Source of the DNA: an uncultured Lachnospiraceae bacterium | GTDB lineage: Bacteria > Bacillota > Clostridia > Lachnospirales > Lachnospiraceae | Direction of reading: 5' to 3' | Assembly: GCA_902793335.1 (NCBI GenBank) | Contig: CADBCZ010000027.1 | Coordinates: 374 to 38,474, forward strand | Length of the DNA: 38,101 bases | Part shown: positions 15,278-22,135 of the stretch, piece after piece | How the letters are laid out: each line of letters begins with the position of its first letter | How positions within the stretch are numbered: the stretch's first letter is position 1 | Made by a program: the position numbers and the translations under genes | Notes under the pieces: model-generated | Database searches by the model: none | The model's input: the letters and a program-made list of their open reading frames with translations, nothing else | What the model was told of the DNA's origin: nothing

Positions 15278-16818
15278 AGAAAAATATGAGTTTTTCGGAA
15301 TTGTCAGGTATGGCGAATCTGTATTATACATCTTATAATAATGTTCCGCTAAAGAAAAGGTTAAAAATTGGAGGCATTTCAGGATTATTTGCATTTATGG
15401 TAATTATTTTACAAAGCCACAATGGATTAAATTTGACTTTACTTGGAATGTTTGCAATGATGGGATTATTTTGGAATGTTGCTTTTTTGCATAAGGGAAT
15501 ATCAAAGATATCCAGAACTCTTCCTGTAAAGGATACATTTGTAGTGAGGAATATTCTCTTTATATATCCATTAATATATATTGTAATTGTTTTGAGCATA
15601 GCATTTTTGCTAATTTTCATAATTGGAATAGGTGATCAAATTGTTACCGGCGATTTTGGAAATGCTATATCTGATTTAGCAATGGAAATATCATTAATAG
15701 ATGTTTGGGGAGGTTTGTTTGAAGTAGCTATTATACTGGGTGTATGGTTTTTGCTCGGATTGCAGGCATTTTACAGAAACCAGACTAGAAGAACTTTTGG
15801 ATATATTGTGATAGTAGTGTTAATAGGAATACTTATTATTGGTATTTCGGTAGTAATGAATGGTAAAAGTAAAGGTGTTTCGGGATATAGATTATATGAA
15901 ATAATATATATTCTACCGACAGCACCAACAGTTGCCGGAGCTGTAACATTTGCTGTTATATCCGGACTATATGCTTGGAAGAAGAGTCTGTATTTGTATC
16001 GTCATGATGTTAATGGACAGAAAAAAAGCAAAGCCGGAAAGAATAATAATAGGGGTTCGGTTGATAGTACATTGACGGATTCTAAGACGTATAAATCAAT
16101 GGCGAAATTTGTTGTTGTTGGATGTATTGTAGTATTAGCCTTGACGAGTTTTATGTTAAGGTTTATTGTTACCGGTATATTTGGCGAAGTGACAGACAGT
16201 GGAGAAGGTGAGATTCATTTCGAAACCGAAAAAATAGAAGAGTATTCGGATTGGAATTCTTATTTTGAAAGAGAGGACAAGCAGGATGTTAATGATATGA
16301 TTTTTGGCAGTTTTTCAGAAAGCTTAATTTTTCCTGAGAATATTGACGAGAAGTACGTTACTGAGTACTATGCGTCTGTTGATGGGGATTACAGTTATAA
16401 GATATATGGAGGGGAAGACGGTGGAGAACCTGAGGATGGACCGAGTATGTCATGTACTTCTGACATTTATTCTACACGATTTATGGTAGTTGACTATCCT
16501 AAAGAGGATTATATTAAGGAGTGCGCTAGAATTAAAAACATAACTTATTCTTTGGATTTGATTGATAGAATACAGACTAATCATATGCTGACGGATACAG
16601 AGAACTTTGATGGAATTGCGTATATTGCAGAATATGATAAATTTGATGGTTGTGAATATGTGATAACAAATGATGATACCTGCAGAATAATATATGTACT
16701 AAAAAACGGAACTGATAATATACCAACAGAGGTGAATTATAAGCCTAAAAAATTTTCGAGAGTTGTTCCAATGGAAAAAAGAAATTACGGCAAAGGGTAT
16801 TCTATATATCAGGAGTAA
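15271..16818 (+). CDS. large membrane protein with C-terminal extracytoplasmic domain (exporter subunit)
   Basis: 515 residues. About seven hydrophobic segments lie up to residue 305, the last being FVVVGCIVVLALTSFMLRF. They are followed by about 200 acidic, hydrophilic residues (from DSGEGEIHFETEKIEEYSD to the end). With a cytoplasmic N terminus and seven spans, this domain would face outside. The segment KGISKISRTLPVKDTFVVRN resembles the ABC-2 permease motif of its upstream neighbour. It may be a second permease with a sensing or substrate-handling domain. I see no close named family for the outer domain. Codon use is more AT-rich than the upstream ATPase gene. Confidence 0.72.
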   Translation: MLKKNMSFSELSGMANLYYTSYNNVPLKKRLKIGGISGLFAFMVIILQSHNGLNLTLLGMFAMMGLFWNVAFLHKGISKISRTLPVKDTFVVRNILFIYPLIYIVIVLSIAFLLIFIIGIGDQIVTGDFGNAISDLAMEISLIDVWGGLFEVAIILGVWFLLGLQAFYRNQTRRTFGYIVIVVLIGILIIGISVVMNGKSKGVSGYRLYEIIYILPTAPTVAGAVTFAVISGLYAWKKSLYLYRHDVNGQKKSKAGKNNNRGSVDSTLTDSKTYKSMAKFVVVGCIVVLALTSFMLRFIVTGIFGEVTDSGEGEIHFETEKIEEYSDWNSYFEREDKQDVNDMIFGSFSESLIFPENIDEKYVTEYYASVDGDYSYKIYGGEDGGEPEDGPSMSCTSDIYSTRFMVVDYPKEDYIKECARIKNITYSLDLIDRIQTNHMLTDTENFDGIAYIAEYDKFDGCEYVITNDDTCRIIYVLKNGTDNIPTEVNYKPKKFSRVVPMEKRNYGKGYSIYQE

Positions 16819-16861
16819 ATGTTAGAATATCCGACTAAATTCAGATTTTTGCCGAAAACAC

Positions 16862-16892
16862 TTGACCTTAAAGTGACTTTAACCCTTATAAT
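16862..16892 (+). promoter_or_regulatory. MerR-type promoter with 19-bp spacer and central palindrome
   Basis: TTGACC (16862-16867) and TATAAT (16887-16892) are 19 bases apart. The spacer holds a perfect palindrome, TTAAAGT-G-ACTTTAA (16868-16882). An over-long spacer centred on a dyad is the hallmark of promoters that MerR-family activators twist open. The reading frame downstream is a decayed merR. Confidence 0.8.
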
Positions 16893-16928
16893 CAGCTAAT
16901 AATAAGGTCGGATGGAAGGAGTCATTTG

Positions 16929-17009
16929 ATGAAGATAAACGAAGTTGAAGAGCTGTTACAGATATCAAACTATTATATAGTATATGCAATGCATATTTTT
17001 TTGACTTGA
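16929..17009 (+). pseudogene. truncated MerR-family regulator remnant
   Basis: After a GGAAGGAG site an ATG opens MKINEVEELLQIS, which matches the first helix of MerR-family regulators. The sequence then leaves the family (NYYIVYAMHIFLT) and stops at 17007-17009, where a MerR protein would continue for over 100 residues. No MerR tail is visible before or after the following two genes. The break at about codon 14 is just before the first long palindrome, so the ORF6N/XRE segment probably displaced the rest. Confidence 0.7.
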
Positions 17010-17032
17010 AGTTCCAAATTGGAACTTCAAGT
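17004..17032. repeat. palindrome copy 1 (non-coding)
   Basis: ACTTGAAGTTCCAA (17004-17017), a central A, and TTGGAACTTCAAGT (17019-17032) form a perfect 14-base-arm palindrome. Read in the frame used by the coding copy it gives LKFQIGTSS. It overlaps the end of the merR remnant. Confidence 0.95.
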
Positions 17033-17054
17033 TGTAAATTTGTTGGGAAGAAGT

Positions 17055-17093
17055 ATGAACAAAAAAGCTTTAAAAATGAGGCTTTTCAGTTAA
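17055..17093 (+). other. 12-codon ORF between the palindromes, possible leader peptide
   Basis: ATG 17055 to TAA 17093 reads MNKKALKMRLFS after a weak GGGAAGAAG site. The coding bases also form a weak hairpin, AAAAGC with GCTTTT. It could be chance; it is recorded because it lies exactly between two long palindromes. Confidence 0.2.
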
Positions 17094-17108
17094 ATTGTGA
17101 AATTATGC

Positions 17109-17149
17109 CAATCAACTTGAAGTTCCAATTTGGAACTTCAAGTTGATTG
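17109..17149. repeat. palindrome copy 2, directly upstream of the ORF6N gene
   Basis: The left arm (17109-17128) starts CAATCAACTTGAAG and ends TTCCAA. After a central T the right arm (17130-17149) is its exact complement. The arms are a perfect 20 bases. The inner 29 bases equal copy 1 except for the central base. In the coding frame it would read LKFQFGTSS. It ends 4 bases before the ribosome site of the next gene and has no T-run, so it is unlikely to be a simple terminator. Confidence 0.95.
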
Positions 17150-17173
17150 AGAGAAGGGAGAGACATTGGCTAT

Positions 17174-18145
17174 ATGGATACAAATGATGAAATAATAGTA
17201 TATAATAAAGATTTGAACATCGATAAACAGATAATATATAATTTAATACATGTTGTTCGTGATAAACAGGTAATGCTCGACTGTGATTTGGCTATGCTGT
17301 ATCGAGCAGAAACAAAAAATTTGAATAAAGCAATGAAACGAAATCAAAAACGTTTTCCCGAAGATTTTTGTTTTCAATTGACTGAAGAAGAGTATACAAA
17401 CTTGAAGTCGCAAATTGCGACTTCAAGTTCTAATAATAACGAAATAGAAAATAATACACATGGTGGTAGAAGAAAACTTCCATATGTTTACACCGAACAG
17501 GGAATAGCTATGCTTTCAGCAGTACTTAGAAGTGATGTAGCAATTCAGGTCAGCATAAGAATCATGAAAACCTTTGTTGATATGAGAAAATATCTTGCAA
17601 AGAATTCGATGATTCTTGAAAAGGTTAACTATATTGAGCAACGACAGATTCAAACAGAAATTCGGCGGGATAATTTTGAAAAGTATACGGATGAAAGATT
17701 TGACAGGATATTTGATTACATAGAAACTCACAAAGAGAATAACCAGAAGATATTTTTTGATGGGCAGATTTTTGATGCATTTAGTCTTATAACACAGTTG
17801 GTAAGGCAGGCTGATAAAGATATCATTTTGATTGATGGATACGTAGATGTAAGGACACTCAATATATTATCAAAAAAGAAAGAGGGAGTAGGTGTTGTAA
17901 TTTATACATTTTTAGGTTCTAAACTTACAGACCAGGATATTACTAATTTTAATGCACAATATCCGATGTTAAATGTTAAGAGAACAAATGTATTTCATGA
18001 CAGGTTTTTGATTATAGACGGAATAACAGGATATCATATAGGTGCTTCTATCAAAGATGCAGGCAAGAAATGTTTTGGAATCAACAGAATAGAAGATGTA
18101 AGAATAATAAATGAACTCATAAGAAAAGCGAAGATTACAAATTAA
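17174..18145 (+). CDS. ORF6N-domain protein with C-terminal HKD/PLD-like domain
   Basis: About 323 residues. An N-terminal ORF6N domain (KilA-N-related, found in phage antirepressors; about 20-135) contains VMLDCDLAMLYRAETKNLNKAMKRN, FPEDFCFQLTEEE and GGRRKLPYVYTEQGIAMLS. A helical linker (about 140-195) leads to a domain with FDAFSLITQLVRQADKDIILIDGYV and FHDRFLIID ... YHIGASIKDAGKKCF. This resembles a phospholipase-D HKD half-site with Arg in place of Lys. TTG 17147 lies inside the palindrome and is an unlikely start; ATG 17174, 13 bases after AAGGGAG, is chosen. An XRE gene follows after 13 bases. A DNA-binding role is inferred; cleavage activity is not shown. Confidence 0.8.
   Translation: MDTNDEIIVYNKDLNIDKQIIYNLIHVVRDKQVMLDCDLAMLYRAETKNLNKAMKRNQKRFPEDFCFQLTEEEYTNLKSQIATSSSNNNEIENNTHGGRRKLPYVYTEQGIAMLSAVLRSDVAIQVSIRIMKTFVDMRKYLAKNSMILEKVNYIEQRQIQTEIRRDNFEKYTDERFDRIFDYIETHKENNQKIFFDGQIFDAFSLITQLVRQADKDIILIDGYVDVRTLNILSKKKEGVGVVIYTFLGSKLTDQDITNFNAQYPMLNVKRTNVFHDRFLIIDGITGYHIGASIKDAGKKCFGINRIEDVRIINELIRKAKITN
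17398..17428. repeat. palindrome copy 3, inside the ORF6N coding sequence
   Basis: AACTTGAAGTCGCAA (17398-17412), a central A, and TTGCGACTTCAAGTT (17414-17428) form perfect 15-base arms. Compared with copies 1 and 2, TC became CG on the left and GA became CG on the right, so pairing is fully kept. It encodes NLKSQIATSS, between the FQLTEEE and GGRRKLPY motifs of the ORF6N domain. Confidence 0.95.
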
Positions 18146-18158
18146 GGGAGGCAATACC

Positions 18159-18542
18159 ATGGATAGAGAAGAAAAACAGGAAAAGTTGAAAAAACTCAGA
18201 AAAGAAACCGGAATGAGCAGGAGAGAATTTTCAAGGGAATTCGATATACCGTATCCGACGATCACAGATTGGGAATTGGGTAATAGAAGGGTGCCGGAAT
18301 ATCTGTTAAGACTTCTTACATACAAGATTAAAATGGATGAACGCTTCGTGAGTAAACAGCAGAAAAACAGTGTTATTACGGTTTCATTTACAATAGAGGA
18401 TATAAAAGAAATACTCAAGGGAAAAGGAATGGATGCAACGGAAGAGGAAGTTAGGAAATTTATTGAAGCTCTTGACTTGCAAGAATTTAGAAAACAATGC
18501 GTTAATGAGGGAAAAAAACTTCTTGAGGGATATACGCTATAA
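18159..18542 (+). CDS. XRE-type helix-turn-helix protein paired with the ORF6N gene
   Basis: 127 residues. The helix-turn-helix lies near 8-55 (LRKETGMSRREFSREFDIPYPTITDWELGNRRVPEYL), and a separate C-terminal helical part begins at VITVSFTIEDIKEIL (about residue 68). It starts 13 bases after the ORF6N stop with a GGGAGG site, so the two genes are co-transcribed. It could be a repressor of the pair, like an antitoxin or prophage repressor, but no toxin is identified. No terminator follows it clearly. Confidence 0.75.
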   Translation: MDREEKQEKLKKLRKETGMSRREFSREFDIPYPTITDWELGNRRVPEYLLRLLTYKIKMDERFVSKQQKNSVITVSFTIEDIKEILKGKGMDATEEEVRKFIEALDLQEFRKQCVNEGKKLLEGYTL

Positions 18543-18592
18543 ATAATAAAAAGCTATATAAATCAAGACTTTCGTGAAAGACCGCACATTTA

Positions 18593-18645
18593 GGAAAACG
18601 CTTTCCTTTATTTTCGTTGACGTTTTCTCTTTTTCGTGGAATAAT
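18593..18645 (+). promoter_or_regulatory. maltodextrin operon promoter with LacI/CcpA-type operator
   Basis: GGAAAACGCTTTCC (18593-18606) is a near-perfect dyad with the central CG typical of LacI-family and cre sites. TTGACG (18617-18622) and AATAAT (18640-18645) follow with a 17-base spacer. The operator is upstream of the -35, so either steric repression or activation is possible. The local LacI-type gene at the operon's end is the obvious binder; CcpA is an alternative. Confidence 0.6.
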
Positions 18646-18711
18646 AGCCATACCGAGGGTACCCAAAGCAAAAGCAAAAAAATTATACATCCGTTAGGGA
18701 GGACTTATATA

Positions 18712-20019
18712 ATGAAAAAGAAATTATTATCAATTGTAATGGCAACAGCCATGGTAGCTTGTATGACTGGTTGCGGAAACAACACAGAGTCAGCTTCAGC
18801 AGAGAAAACAGAGGCAGTTGAGGTTAGCGAGGAAGATGGACAGGCTGAGACTGAAGAAGAAGCACCGGATGAAGGAAATCCTGCAGAGCAGAGTGTTATA
18901 GAAGGTGATGGTGAGATGATCTCATTAAAGATATGGGGCTCACAGACAGATCAGGATCTCTTAAAAGAGCTTTGTGAAGAGTTTGCGAAAGAGCATCCAG
19001 AGAATTCATGGCAGTTCGATTACGGTGTAGTTGGTGAGGCAGATGCTCAGGCACGTTACATCGAGGATCCTGCAGCGGCAGCTGATGTATTCTCATATCC
19101 TGATGATCAGCTTACAACACTTGTTCAGGCAGACGCACTTTATGAAGTTACAAGAAATGTTGATGAAGTTAAGAGTGCTAATGCACCCGGGACAATTGAT
19201 GCAGCAAGTTATAATGGTGTTCTTTACGGATATCCGATGACAGCAGATAACGGATATTATCTTTACTATGATAAGTCAGTGTTATCAGAGGAAGATGTTC
19301 AGACTTTAGATGGAATTCTTGCAGCAGCTAATGCAGCAGGTAAGCAGGTGCATATGGATATTTCCAACGGATGGTATCTTGCATCATTCTTCATTGGAAA
19401 TGGTTGTAACATTTCACTTGATGAGAACGGAAAGCAGATCTGTGATTTTAACAACGAAAAAGGTCTTGCAGCAGCAGAAGCAGTTAGAGCATTCTGTAAT
19501 GATCCTGCATTCGTAACAGGTGATGACAGCGTTCTTGAAGGAGGTATCGGAGATAACATTTGTTGTGGAGTAAGTGGTCCATGGGTTTCAGCGAGTATCA
19601 AAGAGAAGCTCGGCGATAACTTCGGCGCAGCTAAGCTTCCTACATTTACATGTAACGGTGAGCAGGTACAGATGGGTTCATTCCTTGGATGTAAGGTCCT
19701 TGGTGTAAACACACAGACACAGCATCCTGTAGAGGCTATGGAGCTTGCTGAGTATCTTACAAATGAGAAATCACAGGCAAGAAGATTTGAAGTACTTGGA
19801 TATGGCCCTTCAAACATCAACGTTTCTAAGTCAGATGCAGTATCAGCAGACATCGCACTTAAGGCACTTGCAGATCAGAGCCAGTTCGCAGTAAGCCAGC
19901 ATGTAAATGGTGCTTATTGGACACCTGCAGAGGCTTTTGGTGCAGAACTTGAAGGACATTCAACAAACGATCTTCAGGCAATGCTTGATCAGTTAGTAGA
20001 ACAGGCAACAGCAGAATAA
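18712..20019 (+). CDS. malE: maltodextrin/maltose-binding lipoprotein of ABC transporter
   Basis: 435 residues. The signal peptide MKKKLLSIVMATAMVACMTGC ends in a lipobox with the lipidated Cys at 21. An acidic linker (about 25-60) precedes an extracellular solute-binding family 1 domain (ISLKIWGSQTDQDLLKELCEEF, SYPDDQLTTLVQADALYEVT, GYPMTADNGYYLYYDKSVL). It would capture malto-oligosaccharides outside the cell for the two permeases that follow. The frame is open from 18574, but the region before ATG 18712 holds the promoter. The ATG has AGGGAGGA eight bases upstream. The sugar is inferred from the GH13 enzyme in the operon. Confidence 0.9.
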   Translation: MKKKLLSIVMATAMVACMTGCGNNTESASAEKTEAVEVSEEDGQAETEEEAPDEGNPAEQSVIEGDGEMISLKIWGSQTDQDLLKELCEEFAKEHPENSWQFDYGVVGEADAQARYIEDPAAAADVFSYPDDQLTTLVQADALYEVTRNVDEVKSANAPGTIDAASYNGVLYGYPMTADNGYYLYYDKSVLSEEDVQTLDGILAAANAAGKQVHMDISNGWYLASFFIGNGCNISLDENGKQICDFNNEKGLAAAEAVRAFCNDPAFVTGDDSVLEGGIGDNICCGVSGPWVSASIKEKLGDNFGAAKLPTFTCNGEQVQMGSFLGCKVLGVNTQTQHPVEAMELAEYLTNEKSQARRFEVLGYGPSNINVSKSDAVSADIALKALADQSQFAVSQHVNGAYWTPAEAFGAELEGHSTNDLQAMLDQLVEQATAE

Positions 20020-20041
20020 TAATAGATAGCAGGGCGGATAA

Positions 20042-21292
20042 ATGATATTTTTAACTTTTATTTACATAATTGTAGAAGCTCTTTTAGCTACTTTTTTCTT
20101 CAAATTTGGGTTTAAGTATCTGTCACATTTTCATACATTAGGCGAGAATGCTCAGGGAAAACAATGGAATGAAGCATTACAGATTTATGAGCGCACCACG
20201 GGCGATAATTCCATGTTGATTCTTTTATTCAGCGTTTTTGCAATAGCTGCTTGTATTCTGTTTATCTGGATATTAGTCCTGTTGATCAGAAATATCAAAC
20301 AGATACTTAAACTTGAAAAAGAAGGAAAGCATATACCGACTTTTAAAGAGATACTTTTAGAGCTTTTGGATAGCAAATTTCATATAACACTTTTGGCAGC
20401 ACCGATGACAACACTTGTACTGTTTACAGTGTTACCTATAGTGTTTATGATTTTGATTGCTTTTACAAACTTTGATGCGAATCATCAGCCGCCGGGTGAA
20501 TTGTTCACCTGGACCGGCCTTACAAATGTTATTGATATATTCCTGGGCAATTCCACCAAAACGCATACCTTCTTTGGAATACTGGGATGGACATTTGTTT
20601 GGGCAATTCTAGCTACTTTTACTAATTATATATTTGGAATGTTACTTGCAATGATGATCAATCATAAGCTTGTGAAGTGTAAGAAATTATGGAGAACACT
20701 TTTCATGATTTCGGTTGCAATTCCCCAGTTTGTGAGTCTGTTACTTATCTCAAGGGCATTAGAGCCGGCCGGAGCAATTAATCTCGCCCTGATGAAAATT
20801 GGACTCATAAATGCACCGTTGCCATTTTTGACTAATCCAACTTTGGCAAGGGTCTGCGTAGTAGTCATTAACATGTGGATTGGTATCCCATATACAATGA
20901 TGACATTTACAGGTGTACTTCTGAACATTCCGGAAGACTTGTATGAGAGTGCACAGATTGATGGCGCGACAGCTTTTCAGAGATTTACCAACATCACGCT
21001 GCCATACATGATATTTGTAACTGCTCCGGCAACTATTACAACTTTTGTGACAAATATTAATAACTTTAATGTTATTTACCTTCTTACAGGAGGTGGTCCT
21101 TTCGGACTTGATTATTATCAGGCAGGAAAGACAGATCTTCTTGTAACGTGGTTATATAAGCTGACAGTTGATAAACATGATTACGCTTTGGCATCAACAA
21201 TAGGTATTTTCATCTTCATGATAGCGTCTACATTGTCAATTGCAGTTTATAATCGTACAGGTTCAGTTAAGAAGGAGGATATGTTCCAATGA
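20042..21292 (+). CDS. malF: maltodextrin ABC transporter permease MalF-like
   Basis: 416 residues. Two N-terminal membrane segments (about 1-25 and 57-82) precede a MalF-type core of six helices. The EAA loop that docks the ATPase is EDLYESAQIDGATAFQRFTN (about 299-318). The long N-terminal extension is typical of maltose rather than general sugar permeases. The start lies 22 bases after malE with an AGGGCGG site. Its last 4 bases overlap malG. No ATPase gene is in the operon; a shared MsmK/MalK-type ATPase elsewhere is likely. Confidence 0.9.
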   Translation: MIFLTFIYIIVEALLATFFFKFGFKYLSHFHTLGENAQGKQWNEALQIYERTTGDNSMLILLFSVFAIAACILFIWILVLLIRNIKQILKLEKEGKHIPTFKEILLELLDSKFHITLLAAPMTTLVLFTVLPIVFMILIAFTNFDANHQPPGELFTWTGLTNVIDIFLGNSTKTHTFFGILGWTFVWAILATFTNYIFGMLLAMMINHKLVKCKKLWRTLFMISVAIPQFVSLLLISRALEPAGAINLALMKIGLINAPLPFLTNPTLARVCVVVINMWIGIPYTMMTFTGVLLNIPEDLYESAQIDGATAFQRFTNITLPYMIFVTAPATITTFVTNINNFNVIYLLTGGGPFGLDYYQAGKTDLLVTWLYKLTVDKHDYALASTIGIFIFMIASTLSIAVYNRTGSVKKEDMFQ

Positions 21293-22131
21293 GTAATCGC
21301 AATAAAAAAATCAGTATACTTATGCATACTGTGCTTGCAATCCTATCTGTCTTATGGCTTATTCCTGTATTTTGGCTTGTACTTTCATCCTTCAGAAAAG
21401 AGAAGGGAGCTTATACATCGACGTTGTGGCCAAAGGCATTTACATTTGACAACTATGTAAAACTGTTCACTGATACGAGACTTTTCAACTTTCCAAAATG
21501 GTTTTGTAACACTCTGTTTGTAGCAGTATGCAGCTGTATCATTACTACAATACTTACATTAATGGTTGCATATGTTTATTCCAGATTGAGATTCAAATCC
21601 AGAAAAGCCCTTATGAACATATCACTTGTACTTGGAATGTTCCCGGGATTCATGAGTATGATAGCAATTTATCATTTCATGAAATCAATCGGACTTGATC
21701 AGACATTACTTGCTCTTATTCTGGTTTACTCAGGCGGAGCGGCATTAAATTATTATATTGCTAAAGGTTTCTTTGATACCATTCCGATTTCACTAGATGA
21801 AGCGGCAAGGCTTGATGGTGCTAGCAGGCACGTGATTTTTTGGAAGATAATACTTCCGAATTCAAAGCCTATCGTTGTTAACACTGCGATAAATGCATTC
21901 ATAGCACCATGGGTAGATTTTATCTTTGTATCGGTTATCATGAAAGACAACTATGACAAGTACACTGTTGCAAAGGGACTTTTCACAATGGTAGATAAAG
22001 CCAATATATTTGAGTATTATACATCTTTCTGTGCGGCAGCAGTATTGGTTTCTATCCCGATTGTGTTGTTATTTATCAAACTACAGAAATATTATGTTTC
22101 CGGAGTAACAGCCGGTGCATCGAAAGGATGA
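21289..22131 (+). CDS. malG: maltodextrin ABC transporter permease MalG-like
   Basis: 280 residues with six membrane helices. The EAA motif is ISLDEAARLDGASRHVIFWK (about 164-183). The start overlaps the malF stop (ATGA), so translation is coupled. It pairs with MalF to form the membrane channel. The C-terminal FIKLQKYYVSGVTAGASKG is the usual MalG end. Confidence 0.92.
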   Translation: MSNRNKKISILMHTVLAILSVLWLIPVFWLVLSSFRKEKGAYTSTLWPKAFTFDNYVKLFTDTRLFNFPKWFCNTLFVAVCSCIITTILTLMVAYVYSRLRFKSRKALMNISLVLGMFPGFMSMIAIYHFMKSIGLDQTLLALILVYSGGAALNYYIAKGFFDTIPISLDEAARLDGASRHVIFWKIILPNSKPIVVNTAINAFIAPWVDFIFVSVIMKDNYDKYTVAKGLFTMVDKANIFEYYTSFCAAAVLVSIPIVLLFIKLQKYYVSGVTAGASKG

Positions 22132-22135
22132 CATA

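Noticed and set aside
16929-17009. Functional 26-residue peptide gene
   Set aside because: The first 13 residues match MerR and the rest does not match anything, so a truncated merR is the simpler reading.
17004-17428. CRISPR-like array from the repeated palindromes
   Set aside because: Only three copies with unequal spacing (about 105 and 290 bases), one inside a gene, and no cas genes.
18574-18711. 46-residue N-terminal extension of the sugar-binding lipoprotein
   Set aside because: It covers the operator and promoter and would place the lipoprotein signal peptide inside the chain.
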